NCBI RefSeq assembly: GCF_022539665.2
Contig: NC_081331.1
Coordinates: 7,347,534-7,411,533 of the forward strand
Length of the DNA: 64,000 nucleotides
Direction of reading: 5' to 3'
Origin: Daphnia carinata
Taxonomy: Eukaryota; Arthropoda; Branchiopoda; Diplostraca; Daphniidae
Shown here: positions 34,809 through 47,040 of the stretch, in pieces
How the letters are laid out: the number at the start of each line of letters is the position of its first letter
How positions within the stretch are numbered: position 1 is the stretch's first letter
Translations under genes and position numbers: made by a program
Notes under the pieces: model-generated
The model's input: the letters and a program-made list of their open reading frames with translations, nothing else
The model's database searches: none
What the model was told of the DNA's origin: nothing

Positions 34809-35180
34809 ACCGAATGAATAAGGAAGTGATACAAGTCATGGAATGCACTGAACAACGGAGATGAGTACATAATTCGAAAGCAACGTTTCGCGAGGAAGAA
34901 GGATGAAACGCGAGAATTCTTACTCGGTCGATTGAAAGAAATGATGATATACAAAATGTTCCTCTGGATTTGTCTGGTCGGAGTGAGGCGCACATGTTTA
35001 ATGAACGGAATCAGCGTCTTTACATCGGCCAGCGCCAGGTCCTCCAACCCTTTTCCTCCTCGTTCCACAATCTCTTGCTCTCTCTCTCTCTCATCCCTCC
35101 CCCGCATTGAAGCCACAACGAGCAAACCTATCAACGGGCGGCCAAAAACATGGTAAATAAAGAATAAAGAAGAAGCGGGA
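34809..35180 (+). other. BCL11: Proximal 3' UTR of BCL11 homologue
   Basis: Follows the TGA at 34806-34808 directly, has no supported gene, and ends at two closely spaced AATAAA signals. The opposite-strand frames here are shadows of the Ala- and Asp-rich end of exon 3. Confidence 0.6.
35156..35168 (+). terminator. BCL11: Tandem poly(A) signals AATAAA (proximal)
   Basis: AATAAA at 35156-35161 and again at 35163-35168, about 350 nt after the stop codon. Cleavage would be expected 10-30 nt further on. This is the nearest consensus pair to the stop codon. Confidence 0.5.
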
Positions 35181-36382
35181 CAGCATCGCTTACGAACGGG
35201 GTGCAGAGGAAAAACGTTCCCATTTGATCTTACCCAGTATTTTGATGTGTTAATCCTGCAATATAATTATGATAGCCGATGTTTTGTATTCCGCCCGAAT
35301 GTCATTTTTTGCCATTGATGTCTGGTTGTTCTTTTTTTTTTTTTGTCCGTCGTCCCCATGTCTGTTGTTATCTTCTTTCCGACCACCTACCAATCACCTG
35401 AATTACGGATTGAATCCCAACGATGTGCTCTCGCGCGTCCTACTTTGCGTGCTCGAATTTCATGTTTAGTTTTTAATTATTATTTTTTCCTGTTATTTTT
35501 GTTTTTCTTTGTGTCTTTTTTTTTTGGCGGGCCCTCCCCCCTCCCCCCCGCCGAAATGTCTTCGCAAATAACGAGCGGTGTCATGTTGCTATTCATTAAT
35601 GTTAAGAGACAGAACCACAAAGAGAAACCCCGTGATCCTCTCACAGGTTATTTTCAGAAGCTTTATGTCGATTACAGTCTTAGTTTCAGTTTACGTATAC
35701 TACCTTTATTTTTCAAACAAGCCAGAAAGCAGAACCTTAGTTTTAAGATTTAGTTAGCCGATTTTTCATTGGGAAGCAATTGGTTCCCTCTCCTCCTACG
35801 TTTTTTTTTATTTATTTTTTTTTACAATTGGATGGCCGAACAAGTTATGCACCAATCACCTACCCAGTAACTGCTGCCCTGTTGCCATGACTCTCCTTTA
35901 TACATAACTTGGCATGTGTATTTATATAGTCCTTAATTGAGTGATGAAGTGACATCTCGTTTACTTCGTTTTTCGTTCACTCGTAATTTGGTCGAATGCT
36001 TTAATAAGAAGGGGAAATGTAATCGTTGTTGTTGCTGGCCATCATCGATCGCGATAGAGATACGCGCTGAAAGTTCAAAATGGAAACCTAAATTTAAAAA
36101 AAAAAAAATTATATTCTGCTGGCGAGTCTCACGTAATCGATAGGGAATTGACATCCGCTTTTTTTTTAAGTCTTGTTTTCTTTTCCAAAGCAGGGTTTCT
36201 TTCACGTTCTTGTTTTCTTTGTGCGTGCGTGTGTGTCATTATTGTTCTTCCCCTTTTCTTCCCCACAGAGCAAGGCGCGGTGTAACAATGTCGATTTCCC
36301 GATTACGTCGAAAGTAGGAATAATCCAAAAAGACTTGAAAATCAGGCACACCATCGTTTCGGTGCAATGTCGCCGCTACGTA

Positions 36383-36385
<3 letters not shown>

Positions 36386-36416
<31 letters not shown>
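36386..36416. repeat. (TC)15 microsatellite
   Basis: Perfect TC repeat of 31 nt in the T-rich region after BCL11. Confidence 0.95.
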
Positions 36417-36420
<4 letters not shown>

Positions 36421-37879
36421 TGTGCGCCGAGAGATCAATAAACAAAATGGGCGAGTCCTGTACAGCTTGTGCAACACAGATACTTCCCCTCTCTTTTCTT
36501 GATTAGGTTTTCCCCGTATTATTTTCTTTTTGTCCTATATAGAGGATAAAAGCGCGTGGTTTAGCCGTTTGTTTCGAACCCTTGTGTTTGTTTATCAAAA
36601 GCATCGTCTTAAAGTGTATGTGCCCTTTTTCACCCGTGAACATTTTTGACCATGATGAACAATGTCTCGATACCAAAGCCAGTGTGTGTTTCTTCTCAAG
36701 TTGTGTATTTGGTTCCTCTCTTGTCCTTTGTCACCTCTACCAATTTCTTCGTCCACCCTTCCATCCCATCGCATACGTTCATCCGCAAATTTGGCTCCTC
36801 ATCCCAAACTATGGATTTAATTCTTCTCGCGAGGAGAGGGGCAAAACAAAACTGGTTTGGGCCTATTCTATTTCACCGATTTTCGGCCTAATTATTCACT
36901 AAATGGACTTTTTTTTTTGCTGCGGGTGTACATTTGTTTGTTCGAAAGCTGTGTATTTGTTTTGTTTTTTTCTACTCTCGTCTCTTCACGCGTTTCTTGC
37001 GTTTCATATGATTTACGTATGCGTTTGTCGAGCGTGCATTATGCGTGATCGTGTGCGTACATGTGAGTGGGTGGGCCACGGTAGAGGATGATTGAAGTAT
37101 GTCTTCTTTTTTTTCGGATCAGATAGTGTGTTGCATCTAGTTCCACATCTCATGTTCCTGGATATCCACGGCGACTCGTTTCTATTTTCGAGCTCCGTTG
37201 GATCAATTTTTTTTTTTCCTTTTTTTGTTATTATGCTCGTTGTGTTTTTTCCTCTTTTTTTTTCTTTTCCCCTTGTCACCAATATTTAATCGCCACTTCT
37301 TGTTTATTTTTCCTTTGTCTTTTTCGGGGAAGGCGACAGTGTATTCATTTGTTTTCCGTCATCTGGAACATCCCGCATATATATATATATTCAAATCCCT
37401 CACCAAACAAGACAAAATCTATAAAAAATTTACATTATTGTGTGGGTTCGTGTCGTCGCCGTTGAGCGTACACCAGTCATTGGAATCATTATTCAATCTC
37501 TTTTTTTTTCGGCGTTTTGTACTATATACAATTGATTACCATCTCTATTTGGTTTATTTTCTTCGTCCCACTGGAGGCTTTTGACTCTTCATTCTCATTT
37601 TCCAGCCAATATGCTCTGCACTCCAATCGACTGAACCTCATCTTTATAGTTACAACAGCAGTACACAAACGGAGAAGAAAATCACCATTTCACCTTTCAA
37701 ACAACAGTTAGACAAAATGCCGCTATACAAAAGACAAACGTGCTTCATTTTTTTGTTTGTGTGTGGGAATAAAACGAAAAAAAACCTGATGAAAATCCAT
37801 TTCATATCTTTGTATACATTAAATTTCATATGAACTACTACACATAGACTATTCAAGTTTTTCACGCACGTTTCGTATT

Positions 37880-37885
37880 AATAAA
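37880..37885 (+). terminator. Distal AATAAA at the end of the T-rich stretch
   Basis: Consensus poly(A) signal at the boundary between T-rich sequence and a more balanced A+T-rich region. It would define a 3' UTR of about 3.1 kb if used. Confidence 0.25.
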
Positions 37886-37900
37886 GAGTTAGTCATCAAA

Positions 37901-40900
37901 TACGATTTCTATTCGAGTCAATCAAACAGTTCAAGTGACACTTAATTGATTGAAATGAGAAAGAGCACGTGGAAGTGGGCAATCGCGGCCTACGAATGGC
38001 ATCGTACCATCAGAGCCATGAACTGGTTCAACAATTTCAAACATCGGCATTTAATTAATTAAATAAAAAAAACACTAAAAGACAGTTAAACGTTGAAAAA
38101 TAATATCATATTCAACGTAAGGAAAAACACTGTGGGCATCAATCAACCACTACCGACTCCTTATCTGTTCGAATAATTAAAAATGCCAAGCATTACAATG
38201 AGGATTATGGCAGAAACTTTTTATCAAGCACGAGTTCAGAAATATGATTTCATTTTTCTATTTGTCTGTGACATGTCAGTGTTTAACAAATGAGCCATTT
38301 AACAAGTCGAGAAACACTCCAAGCATAGGATCACTGACAAATGAATAAGGTGTTGAACGTTGTGATGTCAAAGCGAGCATCATAAATCAGTCATTGGAAG
38401 CTCTCGTCGTTGTCCCAGGAATGTGTTGTTGTTACGTGCTGATATTTTTATTCGACGCATCACGTGCTCGAAATAAGTTACTACAATTGTAACCTAGAAA
38501 TAAGTGTACCTACAATTTGCAAACGGTTTCTGTTTTCAGCTTTCTGCAAACTTCTGCTATTTTGTTCTTTCATTTGTGAATAATTCTTACCCAGGTCGCC
38601 ACCAAGGATGTTTTGCATAGATCCAATCATTATTACCGTCGTACCCAAAACATGGTGCTCTTTCTGCCATAACAATCATGATAGAGCACACCAGTAAGAT
38701 GAACGCGACGTCGTTAAAAAAAAATCCCCGTAAGAAAAGTGTATGCAATCGCCATTAATGAATTTATTAGTTTTTCTGTTTCGCCGTTAACCGAAAAACT
38801 AACAACAAAAGTTTTGCTTATTTTTGCCTGTAAGGAATTTCAGAAATATTCCAGTTTTCAACAATAGAATTTTTGGATGTTGGGTGCAGCATGGAAAAAC
38901 CTTTTTCACTCCATTGAAGGTTGCAACTGACAAATATATGTATGCGATCGCAGATTCCTGTTATCACGTTTTGTTATCACGATTATATTCAGATTGCATC
39001 GCATGTATTATATACGTACGTTTTCTTTTTTTTTTTTTTATGTATCTCGTACATTTTGACCTGACTCGGTTTAAATATGTCGTAAACAGGGGACGAGGAT
39101 GAAGGGGGTGCGCCGTTGACGTCGGCGTTGGTTGGCGGCGATTGGTCCAAACTATCCTGCGCCTTGTCCTTCTATTCCCTCTGTGCCGAACCCTCCTCCC
39201 TTTTCTTTCATTTATTTTTTCCTTTTTTTTTTCCCTTTTTCTCTTTTTCCATTGGATTACATAGAAATATATAGGCCGAACCTTTTCATAGGATCGATTC
39301 CGTTTCCCTCGACAGCAGGCCATGCTTGGTCCGCAATATATTCTTTACATATCTACAACAGTGACCCGTTCGCCGTTCTTTGTATCCTCCACCCTCCCAC
39401 CCCAACTCCCCATCCCTTCATTCTTTGCCTCGAACCCATCCCCTTTCCACTCTTCTGAGTCCTACGGCATTATGCAAATTGGACAACGCCAATACTAGTA
39501 TTCTATCTCCATATACATTTTTATATGGCCAAACGTAGGGCCTTTACCGTCAAAGAGAAAAGAAAGGAAAAAAAAAATGAATAAAAAATAAACAAAGTGG
39601 AGGGAAAAGAAAAACGCACATCGGATGCGCCGCTCTCGTCGGCACTGATATTTATTACGAGTCGTGTTCAACTGCGATTGTTGTGTTGTGGGAGGGTGCC
39701 CTTGCTATGCAAATGTTTCGACGAGCGCCCTTCGACAATAGCTTCGATCAATGAGGCCATACCCGGTTATGTTATGTATGTGTATGTTCGGATTTCGACC
39801 GCGACGATGATGCCAACGACAACGATTAAATGGCTCCGATGTTCGTGTCGCCGTGACCGCGACTACGTTTTGTCATAGCTACATTATTTTCATATAAATT
39901 CACGGCGTAGATATATATATATTTGTGTCGCTTCTTGTGCAACAAATCTGAACGAGTCTTACAAGAGCGCAGAAAGGGATGCTTCCCTAAATCATGCGAT
40001 GCCAGCTTTTCCCGGATTGATAGCCACGATTTTCTTTCATTTTCAAAGCCGCCATTGCCGCAGCTGATTTTGTTTGTTTTGTTTTTTTTTTCCTTCTCAA
40101 AAATATGTTTATCTATCACACTTTTTTTTTCTTCTTTTTTGTGCCTCACTGGATGACGGCTGATGCTTGTCGCTTTGCATCTAAGGCTGCAGCGCTGTCG
40201 ATTCATATTTAAAATCCATCAGAGGTTGCAGCCTATATCCGCAAAGGGCCTTCATTAAAGAATCAAAAGTGTCGAACAGAAACTTCTCCCATGTTGCGTT
40301 TCGGTTTGAATATAAGCAAAAACAAAACGAGATAGTCTTCCTTTCTATGTCTGTACGTTAGGCTCTGTATTTTGTCTATCGTAAAATGGTAAGACTGTAC
40401 GCAAGGAACAGTTCGTTGTACTCCCATTTCCTATAATCTGGATCAATCTAGTGGTCTCGGTCGAGGTTTGCCTTGCTCTTATAACATTTCACAATCCAAA
40501 TTGTAATCCGTATTGTGAAGAGTAAAGCGCAACACAGAAACAACCACAATTGTTTTTCTTCTTCGCCCTAAAATTATTTACTGAAATCGTCTGAAGTTGC
40601 TGTCACCTATCGACAGAAATACGAGCTCATCCTCTGCTGCTGATTAAATTTGATCGAAGGACATATGTCCGTAAAGAAGAGGAGAAACGAGTTGGCGTCC
40701 CAATCGTTGCACATTACGTCGTCACGTAAGGGTGACCCAGTTTGAAAGTTCATAGTCTTTAGAAATGTCCACGCCATCCGTCATTAATTACATAGGCTCT
40801 AGCGCATGTCAAAACAAAACAAAAACATTTGGCGTGCCGGACATTGTGTTAAGTAGACAAATTCGCATTTTACCATCTACACATACAGGTGAGCCCTTCA

Positions 40901-43900
40901 TTTAGGCTATACAAGCTACTCTTTGGACGTCAGAGTGCGTCGTTATATTAAACACAAATAAAACGATACTCTAATTAATGAGTTTGTTCCCGTTTCACTT
41001 ATATATTTTTTTTTTGTCTTCTTTAATGCAGCTGCTAAAGAAATAAGCTGGAGCCGACAGAAAAGTCCCTGTTGACTGCGACCTCCATAAATATGTTACA
41101 AGCTTTTCAAGGTGAACAAGTTGTCTGTATAGCCTCGTATTCAAAAGAGGTCGGTTTTTTTTAACTAGTGCGTTTTTGATGGGCATTCTTTTACAGCCAC
41201 AGAGAGACACAAACGCTTGCAGCAATCACTGAAGGAGTGGGTGAGAGAAAGAGAGTCAAGCGAGCTAATGAGCAGTATGCGCTCCATCGCTCCGCAGAGA
41301 AAGGCTGTGAAGTGTAGCATGCAATTCGCTGTCGGAGGTCTCGTCATCATACCAGAAAAACAAAAATGCTTCTAAATGGGGCCGACTAAAACCCCACAAG
41401 ACACGACAAAATACACACACAAATACACAGACAAAAATTGTTTAACATTTCATTCGTCAATTGAGACTCAATCTGATAGGCAGCAGACAATTAAATCCAA
41501 CTTCCACTTAACAACAAGGTTATTCTTGTTATTTACTACCCGGGTAAATATAAAGTGGTCTCGATAAACAATGTCCTTTCAAAACTCGAAACGCCGAAAA
41601 GACTCATTGAACGTGACATGACAGAGGGCAATTTTTAATAATGCAATTCGAATATTTATTTAATTTAAAGTCTAACGTTTAAGTTTTACAAGAATGGAGT
41701 ATCTGTAGGCTACCAACGTAAACTAATTACTTTTGAACGACAACTGGCCTAAACGTTCATTTTTAACGCGATACGCAGTGCGCTGTTTTTGGAACATTAT
41801 CGTTACTGAATCAAGCTGTCATTTGTAATGACATGTCACAAAGCAGGATCGTTGTATACGAAAAGTTCTACTGTTATGCAATCACCTGATATGGCCGATG
41901 TTATAACATGACAGTGTGAAACCATTTCAGTATAATTTCTTTACAAGAAAGTGTTTGACTGAAAATGACAACTTCGGCTCAAAGCGTTGGAGATATAAAA
42001 TTTCATTGCAAGAAAAATAAATGTTTTTGCTTGAGATTTAAAAAGGACGAGGGGTAAAATTTGGTCGAACAGCTTGAAAAAATATTTTGTTGCTCAGCCT
42101 GGGCTGAAGAAATTATTGATTTTTCATTCCGATAGCTAATTTTACATCTTTTAATTGATGATGGAGTTGACCTATAATCAACATGATGTTAGTTCTCCCG
42201 TTCAATCATTTTTTAAAAAATGTTCTGTATTAGTAAATGTCATAGCATGTTGTAATATAACTTATTAGCAATTTTTTGTTTTTGGTCAGTAGGCATATAC
42301 TGACCGATAAGACGTATACACATTGTATAAATTAAATCATTGTTTTCTAGCACGCGACTGTTTTTTTTTTGTATTTTTGACTCTGTCGTGGTCACTTGAA
42401 CGCGTCTAACAAGTATACTCGACCTCCAAGACGAATCTACTTTTTACGGAAAGTCGTTGAAATTGCTTTAAAAAATTAAAGTGCAGGCCAGCCATGCCTG
42501 TGGACATGGAGCAAGTAGTTCGTATCAATGAGACCTAAGAAAACCTTTCCACATTTTATTTTAATAAGAGTTTTTGAACCGACATTTTGGGCGGAATTCG
42601 AAACCCCCATTTAAAATGGGCGCATATTATTCACAATGTGATCTTATTTGTGTTTTATGATTCAATGTGATCTTTGACCGATTGCGAAATCTGAATCCAT
42701 TGCCAGTTCTCGGGAGACATAGGCTATTACAAATACACTAATGCCCTGCAACTACAAGCATGACTATCAACTATATAGGCCTAGCGCAAGTTATTTATCC
42801 CAAGTAAGACATTGTTCTTGTAGAGCGCAGATGGAATCGAATGTTTAGCCGCTTAGTCATCATTCGGTATTTTGCAACAAGTCTAGCCTACAGATTACTA
42901 AATGAAAGCTTCCCGTTGTAACATCTGGCATTTTTCTGGCTTCATTTTTACAATACCAAACGTTTAAGAGTGAGAGACAAAACTTGCATATCCAACTGAG
43001 TAATGTAATCTATTCGTTTTCTCAGAATTGAGTTCTTATACACCCAAAAAGACACGATGAATGTGAAATTCCACTGAATTTAAACTTGGTATAACCTCGA
43101 TGCAAATTAATGCTTTAAAAGTGCGCCACGTGAATTTTATCTATAGAAGCATACAACAAAACAGTTGGCATATCCGGTCAATAATTTTTGCCTAAAATCG
43201 GACTATTGATTGTGTCCTCGTTTTTTTTTCTTCTTGTTTTTACTCTGTCAGACCCTTGGCTTTTGCCGACAAGGCCGACGAAACCACACGATGTTTCACA
43301 TCAAAAGGTTTTTCTTTTTCTTTTCACCCTTCTTCGATTTTCCCGCTTTGGCCACAATCTCATCGAAGGCATCATGCTTGTGAATGTGTATATGCTTTGC
43401 ATATGAGCGCCGCTGACCCCAATACCGCGGTTATCTATACGGAATTCGAAGCCGTATATACTACCTTACCGAAAGATATTAAAATCCAATTCAGTGGTGC
43501 GTTACCACCTCTTGTCCTACCCATCTTCAACGTCCACTATTAAACCTTTTGAACTATCTGTGCATTCGTCGTTTTTTTTTTTACCCTTTAGCCTATGGCT
43601 GGTGTATTTTATTTGATTGAACTTCGGAGGCACTTATGGTCGAGGCTTTCTTGTGAAACTGGCCCTATGTGTATTTTACTTACCTATGACTATTATATAG
43701 TAATCTTAACTAATTATTGTGAAAAAAAGAAATGGGGAAATTCGGCTGTTGTAAACTTTTTCTTTTTGGCTGAACCGAATTTTTGAATTTATTGAACTAT
43801 ATAAGCAAAAGTCGGTGTAATCCTACCTTATTTATTATACGTTGTGCAACGCCCAACGATTGTGTATTCAAATCTACATTTCTTTTGTTGTCGCCACATT

Positions 43901-44140
43901 GCTGTGCATGCAGCCGTTATTCGTTCGACGGAATACAGGACGTGATTTGAAAAAAAAAACTCCAAATCAACAAAGTGTTAACAAAGACTTAACTAGTCCT
44001 TTAATGGGCATTATTTAAAATAAGAGCATAAAATTTAAGGTTATTCCTATATGCAGTATTTATCGTTGGACACCGCCTGACTAGCAAGGATCACCCTCCA
44101 GCCTCCCCTTTTTCCTTTTAAATGCTTTAAATAAACAGCA
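37901..44140. other. A+T-rich intergenic region with weak exon-like segments
   Basis: No identified gene. Long stretches of this region have fewer homopolymers than the rest of the window, suggesting less slippage-prone intergenic DNA or relics of exons or transposons. Weak candidates: a minus-strand pair at 38663-38591 and 38022-37931 with matching phase, and a plus-strand open segment at 41197-41375 after a good acceptor. Between 41.5 and 43.2 kb I see nothing beyond unstructured A+T-rich sequence. Confidence 0.5.
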
Positions 44141-47040
44141 AAAGGCTCAAGTCTGTGAACTGCTGCTGGTGGCTGGCTACGAGTTTGGTTCTTATCGTTG
44201 AGAACCACCATCACCACCCCCTTTCTTTTTTCTCCCTTCTTTTTCCTCTTTTCTATTTCCCTAGTGGGCTTCGATCCCTTTTTCTCTTCTTTTCGATGGC
44301 CTTCTCCCTACCCCACCCTCAACCTCCTCCGCTCAGCCACCGCAGTGTGAGAGGAGGAAACGGGAGGAGGGGGATGTTGGAGTCGACCAATTGAATTCGT
44401 TTCCCCCAGTCGTGAGGCCTTGACCAATCGCGTGCAGCGTGTCCGTTTCTTTCTTTTTCATATGTGTGTATATGTTTTTTTTTTGGGGCTGGTTTGAACG
44501 TTTTTCCAACATGGCCGACTCGTCTCCAACTTCGAAGGCCTATCCTTGTAAATCCCTGTAGAAAGAGAGCAAAGAAAGTATTGTTAGTAAACATTTATTT
44601 TTTTCCAATCTTTTAAAACGGATGTGCTTGTTCTATAAAATATGGAACGGACGTCTTGCATGACGAGGGTTCCAGCATCTTTAAAATTTCACTCTCAAGC
44701 TTTTTTAAAAACAACAGTTCAGAATTTAAAGCAAATATATAGAAATAATAAATTGTTTAACGTTTTCCGTTATGTTTCCAAATCTTTACCACTTTGTTCT
44801 TAAAACAACGGCTAATAACAATCTACACTAATTTATTGCAGTTTAAGGTGTGATACTTTGCTGCTTAAATCGCGTTTCGGTAAAAACGTCATAATTAACA
44901 AACCGAAACGAAAGATGCCGGCAAGAGGTATTACCATTCAAAGAATATATGCAAAGCAAGTCTAACTGTCCCCCTCCCCCCGTTATTTCTTTCCTGAAGG
45001 GAAATTTGTGATGAGGTGACAAAGTGATAATGTAGGGGCGAAAACGGTGTTGGTCGTTGACACGTTCTTATTGATCACCAGAAGAAGAGAGAGAGAGACC
45101 TTTGCGCGAGGCGCCAGAAGTCCGAGATCATCAAAGCTTCGTAATCGAGTCGGGTATCAGAGAGCCACTCAGCAGCTGCATACCCTTCTTTCCACCCCTC
45201 TATACATATACGGCGACCATCAAACATGCCCACTACATCAATCAGACTCGAGGCACGAACTCGAGTGAACAAAAGTGGACGACAGATATATATGTATATA
45301 CTACATGTTCCGTAGAATGTAAAATTTGATTCTCCATTTTTTTTTTTAACTTGATGCGCGTTGGATAAACGATAAATACGATGGCCCCTGACTATTTGCA
45401 TGTACTGTATATACAAGAAAAGCGATGGGAAGAAGGGGCAGGAGGAAAAGAGATATCCGATTGGACATTTCAAAGTTGTTGGAATGATGCACGCAAAAAA
45501 AAAAAAGGAGGACGCTGCTAGAGGCTCAGAGAAGCAAAAGAAGAAAAAAAGAGGATTGTTATTGGATTTGAGAGGCTGCAATGGCGTCGGCGTCGGGAAT
45601 TCGTAGCGCTGGAGAAAAAAAAAAGAGGGAGGGGGATAGTGAGGGGTCCCGATGCAACTATATGCAAAGGAAAAAGAAAAGGGTGAGGACGGAAAAAGGA
45701 TGGAAGGGATAAATAAAAAAAAAAAAAAAGAAAAAGGAGGAGTAGTTTGTGCGATGGACACGGGAGGAGGAGTGTGTCGCTTCGAGTCGATAGAGACAAT
45801 AGAAGTTCGGCGGGAGGATGTTAGATATTGGGTGGACTGGTAGAGGAGGAGAAACGCGGAACCAGCATAGTGGTGCTATATACGATATATAGACTGCTGC
45901 TGTGGGAGAAAGAAAGAGACTGAAAGAGAAAGAGAGAAAAGGAAAAAAAAAAAAGAGAGGCCTCACGCAAATTGTCCACCTCCTCGGTTCCCTCTCTCTC
46001 TCTCTCTCTCTCTCTCTTTAAACGAAAAAAATAAAACACGAAAAAGAAGGGGATGAAGGAATAAAAAGGAGAAAGAATTAGGGAAAAGAAGCGAAGAGGA
46101 GAAGGAGGGAATCGAACAACACACGAACACGATGGAAGGAAGCAAAACGGGAGGGAGGAAGGAGGCTAGAGGAGAGCGGGGAGGGGTATACAAAAAAAAA
46201 AGAGGGAGGAAAGACGAATAAAAGAAGAGAAGACGAGAGTAGTTTTTCTCTACTATATACCGAGCCTGCTGCTCTGGTTGGGCGATGGTCGCCTGGAGAC
46301 GCTGAAAATCAATAGCGTGAAGGCTATACGTCCACCTCTTCCTTTTTTTTTTTTACATTTTTTTTTTTTATTTAATGCAGTTTTCTCTCGATCCTTCTTT
46401 TTTTTTCACTCCGCCCCTTTCCAACTCTCTTCTTTTCGCCGTCGATATAAAAAAAAAATCTTTGCCCTCTGTATGTGCCACTGTACGCGATTTAATGCCG
46501 AATAGTAGAATAGCCAAATTGACTGGGGCGTGCGGCTGAGATGTGAGCCGGCAGTGCCAAAAAGACGTGGTGATGTAGAGAAAATCCGGTTGGAGGAGAG
46601 TGAGACAAAAGAACTCGAGCAGACTTTTCAAAAGATCAATACGCTGGTCAACCGACTTCCCACTACGAATTTTACTCCCTATCTTCCCCCCTTCCCTCCC
46701 CTCCCCTTCCCTTCTTTTTATTTCATTTTATTTTTTTTTTTTTCTTCTTTACTTTCCTTAAATTTTTTATATCTGCAACTTCAGCATCAGCTCACGCGTC
46801 CCGATGCCCTCGCCAAATACAATGAAACACTCTTCTGTACAAAAATTAAAGCGCAATCACAGCCAAGTTTTGCACAAAGTCCGCTATTTACAATGAAAAG
46901 AGGCTTTTCGTTTGAAAAGGGAGAACCACACTCGAAACGGTCAACGAAAAGCCAAACATTTCCACTTAGGAAGCCCTGATGGTGGGCGTCTCCGACACGA
47001 ACAACTTTGGAGGTGATGTAATCAGCCGCCCGTATTCGTT
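44141..47040. other. Intergenic region with promoter-like segment and purine block
   Basis: About 44200-44550 holds pyrimidine-rich sequence, two CCAAT boxes (near 44378 and 44424) and an ATG in good context at 44511 followed by 12 codons and a possible donor. From about 45390 to 46240 the plus strand is strongly purine-rich, with a CT repeat at 45992-46017 inside. At 46785-46979 a 64-codon open segment follows a T-rich acceptor. No domain was recognised in any of these. Confidence 0.4.
45992..46017. repeat. (CT)13 microsatellite
   Basis: Perfect CT repeat lying inside an otherwise purine-rich block, so it reverses the local strand bias. Confidence 0.95.

Larger units (their letters stand above)
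35181..37900 (+). other. T-rich region after BCL11, possible extended 3' UTR
   Basis: No supported gene. The plus strand is strongly T-rich with few long A runs, unlike the mixed A/T runs of the introns. It contains a CT microsatellite (36386-36416) and further AATAAA signals at 36437-36442, 37768-37773 and 37880-37885. The T bias ends at about the last of these. A 3' UTR of about 3 kb, common for developmental regulators, would fit, but intergenic DNA is equally possible without transcript data. Confidence 0.35.

Noticed and set aside
34499-35134. 211-residue minus-strand frame at the end of exon 3
   Set aside because: Its composition mirrors the antisense of the zinc fingers, Ala tract and acidic tail.
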